A stretch of 64,000 nt of DNA, taken from positions 211,759 to 275,758 of the forward strand of contig JAESIW010000137.1 of NCBI GenBank assembly GCA_016802295.1. The letters are read 5' to 3'. Positions 1 through 11,204 of this stretch are shown here, in pieces. Position numbers and translations under genes: made by a program. Each line of letters starts with the position of its first letter. Position 1 is the first letter of the stretch. A model generated the notes under the pieces. The model was given only the letters and a program-made list of their open reading frames with translations, ran no database searches and was not told where the DNA came from. The stretch is from Brachionus rotundiformis (Eukaryota > Rotifera > Eurotatoria > Ploima > Brachionidae).

Positions 1-1
1 T

Positions 2-728
2 CAAGCACCTGACTATTTTGCAGCAGCTGCCAATAGCAGGCAAGTTGGTGAAAAAATAGCCAAATTTATCACAGATAGCAGAATAACCACTTCAAGAGTT
101 CATTGTATTGGACACAGTTTGGGAGCTCATGCATGCGGATTTGCTGGTAAAAATAGTCATATTGGTCGCATCAGTGGTATGGACCCTGCTGGTCCGTTGT
201 TCAAAGGACAGCCTGCTAATTCGAGATTGGACGCCACCGATGCTGACTTTGTCGATGTTGTTCACACCGATTTAGAGCTTGGAATCCAAGACCCTATTGG
301 TCATTTGAATTTTTATCCCAACGGTGGCAAAAAGCAGAATGGATGCTTATCCAAAAGCAGTGAACTACTTGTCAATGGAACTAATGATGGTAGATACGAG
401 CTCATTCAAATGAGAATAGATCCCAAAGGCGATGTAGGCGGATTTTTGTCTTGCAGTCATAGCAGATCTCATCAATTCTATGCCAACAGTGTGTCTAAAT
501 GTGCTTATAAAGCAGTCAAATGCTCCAGCTACAGTAAATAGCATAAATATAAAAATATTTTATCATTTTATATCTTTTTGTAAAGCTGACTTCAAGGCGT
601 CAAAATGTCCATTCACCAGTTGTTCATCAACTTCACTTGGATGTGTTTCAATGGGCATAAAAGCTCTCAAAAGCTTCCCTAAAGGCAGCTACTTTCTAGA
701 TACTACGGCCAGTGAACCATTTTGTTAA
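2..728 (+). CDS. Pancreatic-type lipase (PF00151 family), 3' part
   Basis: A secreted triacylglycerol lipase or phospholipase A1-type enzyme, truncated by the window edge so that signal peptide and N-terminus are missing. The frame opens at base 2. The nucleophile motif GHSLG lies at 110-124 (Ser codon 116-118), the acid is in GMDPAGP, and the catalytic His is in CSHSRS, so the Ser-Asp-His triad is complete. The apparent stop at 539-541 is inside a 52-bp intron (534-585, GT...AG). Splicing joins CSSY to TDFKASKC and gives the Cys-rich C-terminal end of the family (SFPKGSYFLDT, then EPFC and a stop at 726-728). Exons are 2-533 and 586-728. The segment between the acid and the His is short, which hints at a short-lid, PLA1-like subfamily (inference). 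AATAAA occurs at 762-767. Together with the cathepsin gene downstream it suggests a digestive role, unproven. Confidence 0.9.
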
Positions 729-2237
729 AAATATTTTTTTAATAACTAGTTTTTTAAATTAAATAAAATTCAGTATCAATTAAAATATTTATTAAAACTT
801 AGGCATTTTTATTTGTTTAATGAGAATTTACTGTTTTAAAATTTAAGAAATTTTAAAAAATAATTAAATTCTTAAATTACAGTCTGTTTGTTTATGTTTT
901 ATTAGAGAAAACATTTTAGTGTTTTCTTTTTATTTGGCAAATGACCATCAAAAGAAAATCTTTTTGTGTTCATATTAAGATATTTAAAAAAAAGTTATAT
1001 TTAAAGATGAATAATATGCTTTAGGACATTAAATAGTTTAGACATTTAATAAACAGCTTAATTATTTCCCAAAAATAAATTAATAATAAAAAAAATTTCA
1101 GATTTAATAAATGATTCAATAAATATAAATAAAATAGATATTAATCTTTATAAAGGTCAATTGAAAATATTTTTTTGATTACTTTTTTTACAATTAGTTT
1201 ATTAATGTTTTATAAGAAGACCTTTAACACATTTTTTTAAGACTAAATTTTAAAATAACTTCAAAAAATAAAATTTGCCAGAAATCTGGTTTTTACTTTT
1301 TGGCATATAACTACCATAATTGAATTATTTTCTATTCATATTAAGATATATAATATTTTATAGCATGTTTAATAGATTAGTTTAGCCATTAATTATCAGT
1401 TATCAGTACGAATTATTTTTTTTAAATATTGCTGATAGATAATGTACTTATGCTTATGCTTTTACTGAACTAAACCAAAAATTCAGTTTTCTTGATTGGT
1501 GTTTAAACCAATCTGGTCAAGCCATACTTGCTTCTTATTCTTTACGGTATTTTATGTCTGTAATAAAAATAACAACTAGGCTCGATAATGAGTAGACTTT
1601 TTCAGTTTATTCTAAATTCATAATTTTAGCTTGATTTAGTTTCGTATTTTTTTTAAATTTTCCTATAAATATTATTAACTTACTTTTTAAATGAAAAAAA
1701 AACAACCTATTTATCTATTTTAAAAACAATATCTTTGTTTATTAGTCTCTGATGATCCACTTTTAGTAGAAAATTAAAACCAACAGACTGAAACTCACAT
1801 ATTTGACCACAATAACCAAAAAATTTCACCTCACTTTTGCAGTCCAGATCTTTAGGTTGCTTTTTGGAAATATCTTTACCAGATACCAGACCAAGACAAA
1901 ATAACTCTCTTTTTTCATTTTCAAATAAAGTATGAATAAGAATAAATGAGTATAAAGTTTGAGCCTAAACTCCAAAAATACGCAATTACCAGTTGACGTT
2001 GCATGAAAATGTGACAGCAACCATTGCCAAATGAGTGCCTGTATCCATTACATAATTTAAAACAAACAATGCTACATTTTGGTCTTGTTCTTAAACGATT
2101 ATACTCTCTATTATTGCATAACCATTTTTTTTTCAATGGCTGTTTACCTGAAACAATGGAACCAAGTTACGCAACCAATTAGCTAATGTCGAGCAAGAGA
2201 CTGTTCCATGTTATGTAATCGCTTTGCCATTCGATGG
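729..2237. other. AT-rich intergenic stretch between lipase and cathepsin genes
   Basis: No convincing gene. It holds the lipase poly(A) signal and two diverged copies (about 932-990 and 1300-1350) of a short dispersed repeat of the form TTTGGCAnAT...CCAT...ATATTAAGATAT. A third copy follows the cathepsin gene near 3470-3520. Two overlapping minus-strand open frames between 1826 and 2136 are less AT-rich than their surroundings but match no family I recognise. Confidence 0.5.
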
Positions 2238-2244
2238 TATAAAA
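2238..2244 (+). promoter_or_regulatory. TATA box of the cathepsin L-like gene
   Basis: TATAAAA lies 38 bases before the ATG. If transcription starts 25-30 bases downstream of the box, the 5' leader is only about 10-15 nt. Confidence 0.6.
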
Positions 2245-2281
2245 CCAAGTTGAAAACAATTCAAGAAAAAAGAATCAGAGA

Positions 2282-3370
2282 ATGAAGTTTTATCTAGCCT
2301 TATTGATGCTTTCGGTGGTGTCGGCAGCATCCGATGAACTTGATGACCAAATACGCAAAGATTGGGAAGACTATAAGAAAATAAATGAGCTTGAGTTCTC
2401 TGAGTCCGAAGAAATTATGAGATTTGATCTTTACAAAGAGAACTATTTGAAAGTGATTGAGCACAATGATGAATTCAGCCATAACAAGTCCTCATACAGG
2501 ACTTCCTTGAATGACTTTTCTCATTTTAACATGGAAGAGACAGCCTTGTTAAAATTTGGTCTCAAGTCATCTTTCAGATTCAATGAGTCCGATTTGGCTC
2601 TTAATTACAATCAGTCAGATGTTGACGCATTCTTGGACGAGATGAACAATGCCAGAATTGTGCTACCAAGGACTGTAGATTGGCGCCGGTATTCGGCTGC
2701 AATTAAAAATCAGGCTAATTGTGGTGCTTGTTGGGCTTTCGCTGCTATTGGCGTTTTGGAGAGCATTTATGCAATCAGGTACAACAGATTCAAGAGGTTT
2801 TCTGAACAAGAATTGGTCGATTGTACGCTCAACAATCGCCGATACTTGAACTATGGCTGCAGAGGTGGCTGGCCTGACAACGCCTTTGAATACATTAGAC
2901 AGAACGGCGTTGCCGAAGAGGCATATTATCCATACAGAAGAAGAGCTTACAGATGCAGCAATAGATACAATTTAAGAAAGGTAAGAATAAGCAGGTATTT
3001 TCCATTGCCAAGGGGAAATGAATATGCGCTCAAATATGCTGTGGCCACAAATGGACCTGTCGCCGTGGCAATTGACGCTTCCCGATGGGGTTTTATCCAT
3101 TACTCGGGCGGCATCTACAGAGACTATTACTGCAGCTCGCGCAGATTGACTCATGCTGTTATTGTGATGGGATATGGAACAGAGTATGGACAAGACTACT
3201 GGTTGATTAAGAATAGCTGGGGTTCGAGATGGGGACAGGTATTTAGTTAAAATCTTATTTTTATTTAAATTTTGTTAATGAGATTTTTTAAGAATGGCTA
3301 CATGAAAATGGCGCGTAATAGGCGAAACATGTGTGGTATTGCCTCAATGGCATCCTATGCCAGACTGTAA
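2282..3370 (+). CDS. Cathepsin L-like cysteine protease (papain family C1A)
   Basis: A secreted or lysosomal endopeptidase, 344 aa, in two exons (2282-3238 and 3293-3370) split by a 54-bp intron that ends in TTTTTTAAG. Residues 1-15 are a signal peptide. Residues about 25-85 form the I29 propeptide inhibitor with its conserved NDF core, and the mature enzyme starts near LPRTVDWR (about 128). All catalytic residues are present: oxyanion Gln144, Cys150 (NCGACWAF), His291 (LTHAVIVMGYG) and Asn311 (KNSWGSRWG). The small second exon supplies the family C-terminus CGIASMASYARL. The mature domain is unusually rich in Arg and Tyr, so it should be strongly basic. The ATG is preceded by a TATA box. A role in food digestion fits the lipase neighbour but is inference; a lysosomal role is equally possible. 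Confidence 0.93.
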
Positions 3371-4289
3371 AAATTTCAGGATTTTTTTTTTCGAATTTTG
3401 AGACCAATGTTGGTACGAAATTATTTTTTTTAGTATTATTTTGGTTTTTAGTTTTTTTTTTTGTTTTCTATTTGCCAAATAACCATTAAAAGAGAATTTT
3501 GTATTTATATTAAGATGTTGAATTTTGTATTTATATTATTTAATTAAAAGTAGTTTATTTATTATATTTAGATATTAATAAACTTTTATCATCAATTAGA
3601 ATTATTTTTTTAATATTTTTGAAAGATAATTATAATTAATAATCACATATTCACTCTATTTTTTTTAAAGCTTTTTCTATGTTATTGTCTAATGTCAATT
3701 AAGCTTTTAAAAATGAAGATACCACAAACAGCGAGTATTTTTGGTTAATATTTTTAGTCATAAACTTAATAAACTACACACTAAATTAATAATAAAAGAT
3801 AAAAATAAATAAATCATACAAAATTTGTTTAAAAAATGATAATAATAAAATTTAATTCAAACTACAGTAATTCTACGATGACTGTATTTTACAAATATTT
3901 ACCAAATTTTACGTTAAATAACGTAAAAACTAATATTATTTGATCATTTTTTTAATTTAACTGAAAGAACATAACATTATTCTCTAAAATAAGAATAAAA
4001 ATTTGAAAGTTTGGTAATGGTGCATCGAAACTAATTAAATATTTACTTAAAATTTTATCGAAAACTTTCGTTATTATAAAGTTAAAATAAAATTTAACCA
4101 TTATGAATGATAATATACCTAGAGTATTGCACAAAAGACGCACTAGTTTTTTTCAAGAAATATATTAAATAAAAATTGATTTTTATTAAAATTAACTTTG
4201 CCCTTCAAATTGATATAAAATACATGATAATTCGATATTACACTTAGCTCAAAAATTGAAACTAAATAAGGGCAATAAAAATTTCAGTA
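3371..4289. other. AT-rich intergenic DNA
   Basis: Non-coding. It carries one diverged copy of the short repeat seen after the lipase gene (about 3470-3520) and two partial Tc1-end-like sequences, the first containing TTGCACAAAAGACGCAC near 4122. Nothing else recognised. Confidence 0.4.
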
Positions 4290-4890
4290 AAAAATTTTTG
4301 CACAAAAGTTTAGACGCACATCATTTATCTTTAATTAAAGATCGATTAATTAACTTGTAAATGTATTAATTAAAAAATTATGCAATACGCGTTAGATTGA
4401 TATATGAAGCATCGCCATAAAAATTAAACTCCTATAAAATTAGGAAACTTGGTAAAAAAGCTTTACCAGTAAAGCTAGATATCAGATAATTTTGCTATTA
4501 AAAGATAAGACCAAAAATAATAGGGAAATAGCAAAATTAGTGGGAGTATCAGAAAAATGTGTGAGAGCAACAGGAATAAATAATGATATATGTGACACCT
4601 GAAAGGAATCAATAAGGTTTGGAGACTAAGAAAGCTAACTTAAAGGGACCAAGATAGTTTATTTATACAGGTAAGAAAAAATCCTATAATAAGTAATAAA
4701 AAGTTGGCCTCTGAGTTTAATTCTAAGTTTAAAAATGTCGAGGTAAGTAGAGAAATAGTAAGAAGATTTCTAACTAGTAAAGGAAAAGGAACTTATACAG
4801 CTCTTAAAAAGCCATTGCCGACGGCATCGGATAGAATTAAAAGATTAAAATGGTGTAAAGAAAGATTAAATTATATATTTGTAATTGTCC
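4290..4890 (+). mobile_element. Tc1/mariner transposon remnant, N-terminal (helix-turn-helix) part
   Basis: A broken transposase gene, coding remnant about 4476-4889. The first helix-turn-helix reads NNREIAKLVGVSEKCVRA. After stops and a frameshift the second follows (KNPIISNKKLASEF, then VSREIVRRFLTSKGKG and KRLKWCKE). This is the bipartite DNA-binding region of Tc1-type transposases. The DDE catalytic domain is absent. A possible 5' end with TTGCACAAAAGTTTAGACGC lies at about 4300. Inactive fossil. Confidence 0.75.
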
Positions 4891-5893
4891 ATATCATGTT
4901 CACTTAAACTAAAAAAATTTATTTATTTTAATATTCAGAAGGATTTGAAAAACATGTAGATTAAGTTTTAACGAAAATTTTTTATTTTCATTATTATAAA
5001 ATATCAATCAGAACTAAATGAAAAATAGTGAACCTTTAAATGATATTGAGAATTTTTTTAAAACGCTTAAATTTTGAAAAAATTATTGAATATTAACAGA
5101 ACAAGATTTGGAATGTGATTGATTCTCTAATTTCGACAAATTCAGATTCGTTAAAAGGAAAATCAAAAAGTGTACAAAGATTTCAGCAAAGAATAAGCAG
5201 AAAAAGGATTTTGCTTCGTACTTGGTAGTGAGAAACTGTAATTCGATTCCAAATCCAATAAAAGTACGATAGAACAGTGAGATTAGATGCTTACGGGCAG
5301 CATGAAAAAAAAATTCAATTGATTTAAATGAAGCCTTTACGATGATCAATAAACAAGGCTTAATTTTGAATCAAAATGAACACTCAAGACACGTTGAAAT
5401 TATAAATATCCTAGAAACATTAGAAAATATCAAAAAAACTAAACATTCTTATTTTTTAAAAAGATGACGTTTTTCAATCAAGTGCTGTAACTAGTAACCG
5501 GATTTTTTTCATATTAATTGAAAGTTTTAATTCAGATATATTTTTCAACTTGATCCAGATAAGACGCTAGTCAATTTTTAATTAATGTTTTTTCTCTAAG
5601 TTATAGTAACTTTTAGAAACTTTTTTAGCTTTCTTTAAAAATTTACATAAACAAAAACAAATTTTTTATGAGATTTATCATTTGGCTACATCAAGTCAAA
5701 TTTTTATTATTATTTGTTTGCCAAAATGAATTAGAACAATTCTAGTTGAAAATAAATTTTAAAATTTAATTTATTTAAAACACAATATTTAAATAATGAC
5801 ATTTAAATTAATTAATTTATTGAATAAAAATTTTATTATAAAATTAGAATAAATTTTGTTGTGGAAATTTTACTTTATAAGTTTTTGTTGTAG
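4891..5893. other. AT-rich intergenic DNA between the Tc1 fossil and SC5D
   Basis: No gene recognised. A plus-strand open stretch at about 5120-5270 reads FSNFDKFRFVKRKIKK and continues to SIPNPIKVR, ending in a stop. It is less AT-rich than its surroundings but has no start codon and no family I know. The 3' flank of SC5D (minus strand) contains AATAAA sequences just below 5894. Confidence 0.35.
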
Positions 5894-6967
5894 CTATTCT
5901 TTTTTAATGTCGTTTGCACGGTCTTTGGCAAAAATTAAACTTTTAGGGTCCTGATTTTCAAACGCACTCGGGTGTCTAAACGAGCCACCAATTCTGTCCC
6001 ATAGTGTAAAAAATTGCCCATAATTGTAATTGAAGTAATAATGGTGGTCGATGTGATGCGCACTGCCATTTACAAACGGCTTTAGCACATCGGCTACTCT
6101 GTAATCTGCATCGTGTATAGAAACTGTCCAAATGTTTACCATTATGAACAAAATCAAATACTCTATTTTATGAAATGGAAAGATAAACACATAAATGTGG
6201 TACGGAAGTGATTGACTAAATCCATCTTTACATTTGAGCAAAAATTAATTTTTTTAATAAATTAAGCTAATTATTACCTAAGGGATGAAAAGCATGAGAA
6301 GCAAAAGGTGTAGGGATTATCCTTTAAAAAAATTATTTACAATTATGAAATTATATTTTTGTGTTAATTGAAGCATAAAATATGCAATTATGGTACCACT
6401 TGTGGTGCAGTTTATGAAATCTTTTGTACAGGAGCTTGTGGTGGAGACCACGGTGAATCCAATAAATTAGCATATCAGTGAAAAAAATAAAAAAAATTCC
6501 ATTTATTAAAATTGACAACCATCCTAATTTAAAAATAAATACCAATTTTGATAAATAATAATTCCTAATATTACCATATGGAGAATCGTCTACATTGTCA
6601 TATAGCTTGCTGTAGCCACGAACTTCCAGTAGAAAGATTACATTAGTGATTAGAGAAATTACTGGTATTGTCTTAAGGGTGACTTGGATCTCCAATAGTT
6701 CTTGATTCTATTAGATAAATTAATTTTTTACTTATTAAATTATATTAAAAGATAAACCTTTAAGAATTTTGGATGCTGTCTAAGCTTTTTGTCAAATATG
6801 ACCAAATAGGATACTCCTGAAATAACAAAGTACATCAAGTAGGAAGCAACTGTGACTATAATGAACAGAGAAATGTATTGTCTGAGCCACCAGTCTTGGT
6901 TCCAAGCACTCGGATAGACGTGCGGAGTAAACAGGTGTCTATCGAAAAAGTTCAAAATCAAATCCAT
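5894..6967 (-). CDS. SC5D: Lathosterol oxidase / sterol C5-desaturase
   Basis: An ER membrane di-iron enzyme that introduces the C5-C6 double bond in sterols. Five exons on the minus strand: 6967-6758, 6707-6575, 6523-6397, 6321-6278 and 6225-5894, giving 281 aa (human SC5D is about 299). Introns are 50-75 bp with GT...AG ends. The start is the ATG of MDLIL, matching the start of vertebrate SC5D; upstream in-frame codons are not ATG. His boxes of the fatty-acid hydroxylase superfamily are intact: H138-RGL-HH, H151-KL-HH and H229-ID-HH. Other conserved blocks include FFTDMLIYWIHRGLHH, TPFASHAFHP, SLPYHIY and NYGQFFTLWDRIGGSF. The 51-bp second intron is in frame and free of stops, so an unspliced form would stay open. 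No damage seen. Assignment is firm at family level; the exact substrate is inferred from similarity. Confidence 0.93.
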
Positions 6968-8345
6968 TTGATCTAAATTAAAAACTGGCAACAATTATCT
7001 CTTGAAAGAAAATAATTTTATTTTTTGAGTCAAAATTTGATCCAGTTTAACTTTAGTTGAAAATTTTCTTAATTTTATGTTTAATTAAAATTTTTCGGTA
7101 ACTATTTTTTTCACTTTTAAAATAATAAATAAATAAATAAATGCAAAAATAGTTTCCAGAGTAAAGAAATAAAATTTCAACTATAATTTTAATTATTTTA
7201 TTTTGACATTAAGATTTGGTAAAACGAATTGTGCAATTATATTTTAATTTAGTTAATAATGGCAATCTTTTCTATTCAAATTAGCAAAATAAAAAAAAGC
7301 TTAATTATATAAGCCTTTAATAAATTTAAGAGTGAACTGTTTGAGCTAATGGAAAAAAAACTTTATTGCTTCTGGGCATTATGTCACGATACTCAAAAAA
7401 AAGGTAAAAAAAGAGCAAAATTAAAATCTACGAGTTTTTTAAATTAATTTGCCAAGCATGTTAAAATTTTTAAAAAATTAATTATAATTAATTATTATAT
7501 TTTTAAACCAATATTAATAAATTATTGTAAAGATTTGTGTTTTTTCATGATGATTACTTTACAAAAATACCGATCAAATTAAAATTAGTTTGAAAAGTTT
7601 ACCAAATTTTGGAAAAAATCAATACTTAAAAGAAATTGTATATTTTGTTATTTCCTATAAACAAACTAAAGATTTGAAACTTCATATCTTGTAACATAGA
7701 AGCTAAATATTTCAAATAATCTTTTATTAGGAACAAATAATTAAACATTATTATAAATATCTTCACAATTAATGACTAAATTTTTTAGAAGTTTTACTAT
7801 TTTGACTTTTAAAAAATTGCTTTTTTCTATTAAAAGAAAAATTGCGTCATCATTGAACAAAAATCAACACAAAAATCAGTAATTAAGAGTATGATTTTTG
7901 TTTGAAAAAGTGGCGTGATATTTTTTATGAGAACTTTTGAAAATAGTTTACTAATATACAAATTATTATTTTTAAAATTAGAAAAAAAGACATCATCTAT
8001 CGTTTAAAAAATATTGTATCTAGGAGGCTATATCTATGCAATGCTTTGATTTACGCTCAGCTGATAAATTATGTTTTTTACTTTTTGGTAAAAAATAAAA
8101 GATAAAGAAAAAATTTTAAACAAATTAAATATTTATTTATTATAAAATGACTTTTAAAATATAAAACAAAAATAAAACTAAAATTGAAGCTTTGTCCAGT
8201 GCGGACAATTTTCGTTTTTATTTTTACATTTTAAAGTAAGATAAATTTTAAATATAATATTAACTGAAATCTACAAGAGTGCTTTTTTTATTGTTTAAAA
8301 AGACATAAAATTAAGCCAAAAATTAGATGAGAAAAAACAACATGA
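6968..8345. other. AT-rich intergenic DNA
   Basis: About 1.4 kb upstream of SC5D (minus strand) containing homopolymer-rich AT sequence. No coding frame, clear repeat or RNA gene was recognised, and no TATA box stands out against the AT-rich background. Confidence 0.4.
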
Positions 8346-8822
8346 ATATGGTTGAAAGAACTGAACATTGAGATTCTGCCATGGTGTGCCCATTTACCGG
8401 ATCTCAACCTTTTCGAGAACTTATGGTCATACATGGACGCCAAAATGGTAAACACAAAGGTAACCTCTATCGAGCATTTAAAAGAGGTTCTACACAAAGA
8501 GTGGTTAAAGATTCCGACTGAGTACGTACAAACGTTGATTGAATCTATGCCAAATAGAGTTTTGGCTTGTTATAAGGCCAAAGGCGTAGACTTTTGAAAC
8601 GTTTTTTTTTTAATTTATTGCATCCATTTTTTCTTTTGTATTTTTTTTTTGGGATTTTTCTTTTCACTTAATTTTTTTTTTTGATATTATGATCTTGGAT
8701 TGATGATAAAAAAAAATTTGAAAAAAAAACCGCTTTTTTTTTATTTTCCCGCCTGTTATATATGCAAAAACAATTCTATTGTTAACGGAAAAAAAATTTC
8801 TAAACTTTTGCAACATACTGTA
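8346..8822 (+). mobile_element. Tc1/mariner transposon remnant, C-terminal (DDE) part
   Basis: Coding remnant 8346-8597 ends ...KAKGVDF*. It shows the third catalytic block of Tc1 transposases, PDLNLFENLWSYMDAKM, with the final Glu in FENLW, followed by the typical tail EEWxKIP...LIESMPNRV (here HKEWLKIP). The upstream catalytic Asp blocks are missing. The likely 3' terminal repeat ends at about 8820, where the reverse complement reads TACAGTATGTTGCAAAAG, typical of Tc1 ends next to a TA. It may be from the same family as the 4.3-4.9 kb fossil, but SC5D lies between, so these are separate insertions. Confidence 0.8.
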
Positions 8823-8843
8823 TATCAGAGCATAAAATAAATA

Positions 8844-9280
8844 ATGATTAATGTTTTGGAGTATCCACAAAGGCTATCTAGACTGAAATTACCAAGCCTA
8901 AGAACAAGAAGGATACTTGGAGATCTAATCCAAATGTTCAAACTAGTGAACAATACGGAGATTGTGAATCTCAAAAATGGTTTAAACTACAGCTTAAACA
9001 CTAGGCCTGAGAGCAAAAGGCATAATCTTAGAAGAAACTTCAAGAACTTGGTGCGAAAAAGAGTTAAGAATTGTAGTCATCGATTTAATTATTTTACAGA
9101 CAGAGTTGTTGATGTTTGAAATAAGTTGCCAGAAGAAATTGTAGGTGCAACTAGTCTTAACAGCTTTAAAGCTAAGATTGACGTTTGAATGACGAAGCAC
9201 AATGAATCGACTGCTATAGCTCATTAGAGCTTTGCTTGGACTAGCTCCAAGCTGCAGTAATTACTACTACTACTATAACT
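8844..9280 (+). mobile_element. Non-LTR retrotransposon (CR1/L2/jockey-type) 3' end
   Basis: The C-terminal end of an ORF2 reverse transcriptase. LSRLKLPSLRTRRILGDLIQMFKLVNN is followed by RVVDV*NKLPEEIVGATSLNSFK, the usual RVVxxWNxLPxxVVxAxSLNxFK tail. Two TGA stops sit where Trp (TGG) is expected (9117-9119 and 9186-9188), so the copy is decayed. It ends in a short ACT microsatellite (9261-9276), a common 3' tail of such elements. A relative lies on the minus strand at 19395-19710. Confidence 0.8.
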
Positions 9281-9334
9281 AGACAATCTTAGATAAAATT
9301 GAATGAACTTGCGAGGAAAGTAAGAGTAAAAATT

Positions 9335-9535
9335 TAGGTTTTTTATGTCTGCAAATTTCTGCAAGGATTTAATGCATGCAGAATTTTGCATAATACTCGA
9401 CCATGATTCAACATGTTCTGCTACACATGAAAATATATCTCTGCATTGAATTTTTCAATTAAAAAGAATCCAAAAAACTTAAAAATAATTTTTGAGCATG
9501 ATAATTTTAATTTGATCATTAACTTCAATATGCCA
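9335..9535. mobile_element. Half copy of MITE family B
   Basis: The segment from TTTTTTATGTCTGCAAATTT to the block containing TGATCATTAACTTCAATATGCC matches one half of the complete element at 18928-19248, inner part in reverse orientation and terminal repeat in direct orientation. No opposite terminal repeat is visible, so this is a rearranged or truncated copy. Confidence 0.5.
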
Positions 9536-9620
9536 AGTTTTTTTGTTTGACTGGTAAATTCTTTTAATTTTTCATAGAAGGTGCTGTATCCTGAACATTC
9601 TCATAATTTTTCTCTATTTA

Positions 9621-10690
9621 AATAAATAAAGTTCCAGAAGTTCAAAACTTAGGTGCTATCTGAATTTCAAATTTTTGACTCAAAATTCGCAAGCTACGTC
9701 CTTTGAAAGCCTAAATTTCATTTTTTCTTGGGAGACAAATAAAATTTCGTTCCTAGTTTATTTATAAAATTTATCTCTTTAAGCTATTTCTATCGAGAAT
9801 CTTAACTCTTATTTTGAAATAAAAATTTGAAAGAAGATAAATTTAATTATTAAAAAAAAGCAAAAAAAAACACTTTTTTCACTTAAATCATATGTTGTCC
9901 AAGAGATTAGGCCTATCTATTAGAAAGTCTCTACAAATATTTCGTATAAAGAGGGGATCCAAATGTCAGTTTATAGACACTTAATAAACCGCTTTTTTTT
10001 CCTAAATAAACAAGACAAAATACAGATCAAAAGTATGATTTTACTTTTTTGAATTATTGTTTAATTTTTTTATTAACCAAGTCTCAAATCATGTCATTTG
10101 ATTAAAATTTTGAATATTTTTTAATAATATTAGTAATTTTTGTTTATTTCAGACTTGTTTTTAAGTCACAAGTCATAAGTCAAGTCAAGTCAATGACTTA
10201 AATTTTTTTTTTTNNNNNNNNNNNNNNNNNNNNNNNNNNNNNNNNNNNNNNNNNNNNNNNNNNNNNNNNNNNNNNNNNNNNNNNNNNNNNNNNNNNNNNN
10301 NNNNNNNNNNNNNNNNNNNNNNNNNNNNNNNNNNNNNNNNNNNNNNNNNNNNNNNNNNATTTTAAGTCAAGTCATGACTTTGACTTAAAAAAAAAAAAAA
10401 TTTAAAGTCAAGTCATGACTTTGACTTAAAAAAAAAAAATTTAAAGTCAAGTTACGACTTTGACTTAAAATTTCGTGACTTTGACTTAAAACTGTGACTT
10501 AAAAACAAGTCTGGTTTATTTAACTTAATATTGAACACAAATTGAATTAAAATTATTAATATGTCACCATAATCTAAATTTTTTCGTCTCCCAAAAAAAA
10601 TCAAGCTTAGGCTTTAAGTCAAAAATTTGAAATTCAGATGGCACTTTCAATCTTTGAACTTCTGGACTATAGTTTTATTTTTATTTAATT
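9621..10690. mobile_element. Foldback/MITE element (family C) with about 120-bp inverted arms
   Basis: The left arm (9621-9749) and right arm (about 10574-10690) are inverted copies, sharing blocks such as TTCAAATTTTTGACT and CTTGGGAGACAAA against their complements. The interior of about 0.8 kb is AT-rich and contains a palindromic minisatellite and an assembly gap. Another single arm of the same family lies at 19931-20070, and part of it recurs at 28030-28072. No transposase is encoded. Confidence 0.6.
10151..10513. repeat. Palindromic minisatellite with an unsequenced core (N gap 10214-10358)
   Basis: Repeats of about 40 bp built on AAGTCAAGTCATGACTT, itself nearly palindromic, separated by A-runs. 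The block is framed by inverted ends (AGACTTGTTTTTAAGTCAC at 10151 against GTGACTTAAAAACAAGTCT). The 145 Ns fall in the middle, consistent with an array that failed to assemble; its true length is unknown. Confidence 0.75.
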
Positions 10691-11204
10691 AACAAGCTCT
10701 TCAGTAAATTCAAATCAAGACGTCAATCTCACCATCAAATAAACAATGATCTAAATTGTTACCAAGGAAGTCTGAATCAACGTTTCTCCTTAAAATTTGA
10801 GAAATGGCTGGAAACCATTCAAAATGCTCATAAAATCAAACTCCCATTTAATTATTTAATTATGTTTCTAAAATAGACAATATTTGGAAATTGTATCAAT
10901 ATTATAAATGATCTTGAAAGGCACCAATCAGCATTTATTTGTTCATTCTTTGGCAAGAACTGCTTCCGACCACGTCACAGTACACTTTTAAACAAACCGT
11001 ACTGTATTTACAAAATAAAAATTTTAATTAGAGTTTCAATTTTTTTTTTAAAATCGATGAAAAAATTGTTAATTTTTAACTTTTTAATTAATGTAAAAAA
11101 TATAACTATTTATTACCTGTTAATTAAACAAAAAATATATTATATCAAGAAAATAAAATCAGCAGTAGATAGATTTAAAAACATTTTTAGTGAAAAAAGG
11201 TAGA
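10691..11204. other. 5' flank of the DEG/ENaC gene
   Basis: AT-rich. A plus-strand stretch of about 55 codons at 10693-10872 is open and less AT-biased (it contains SHHQINNDLNCYQG and EKWLETIQNAHKIKLP, then stops) but starts without ATG and matches no family I know. It may be a decayed exon. No TATA box stands out. Confidence 0.35.

Noticed and set aside
6226..6396. Frame breaks in SC5D as pseudogene evidence
   Set aside because: All breaks coincide with GT...AG introns of 50-75 bp, and splicing restores every conserved block.
4290..8822. One large Tc1 element with its two halves at 4.3-4.9 and 8.3-8.8 kb
   Set aside because: A complete host gene (SC5D) lies between, far beyond normal Tc1 size. 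Two separate fossils are simpler.
10359..10513. Regular AAGTC repeats as a CRISPR-like array
   Set aside because: Units are contiguous minisatellite repeats with A-run spacers, not unique spacers, in an animal genome.
11190..11204. N-terminal extension of the DEG/ENaC channel
   Set aside because: It would need GTG initiation, implausible in an animal. ATG at 11205 is used instead.
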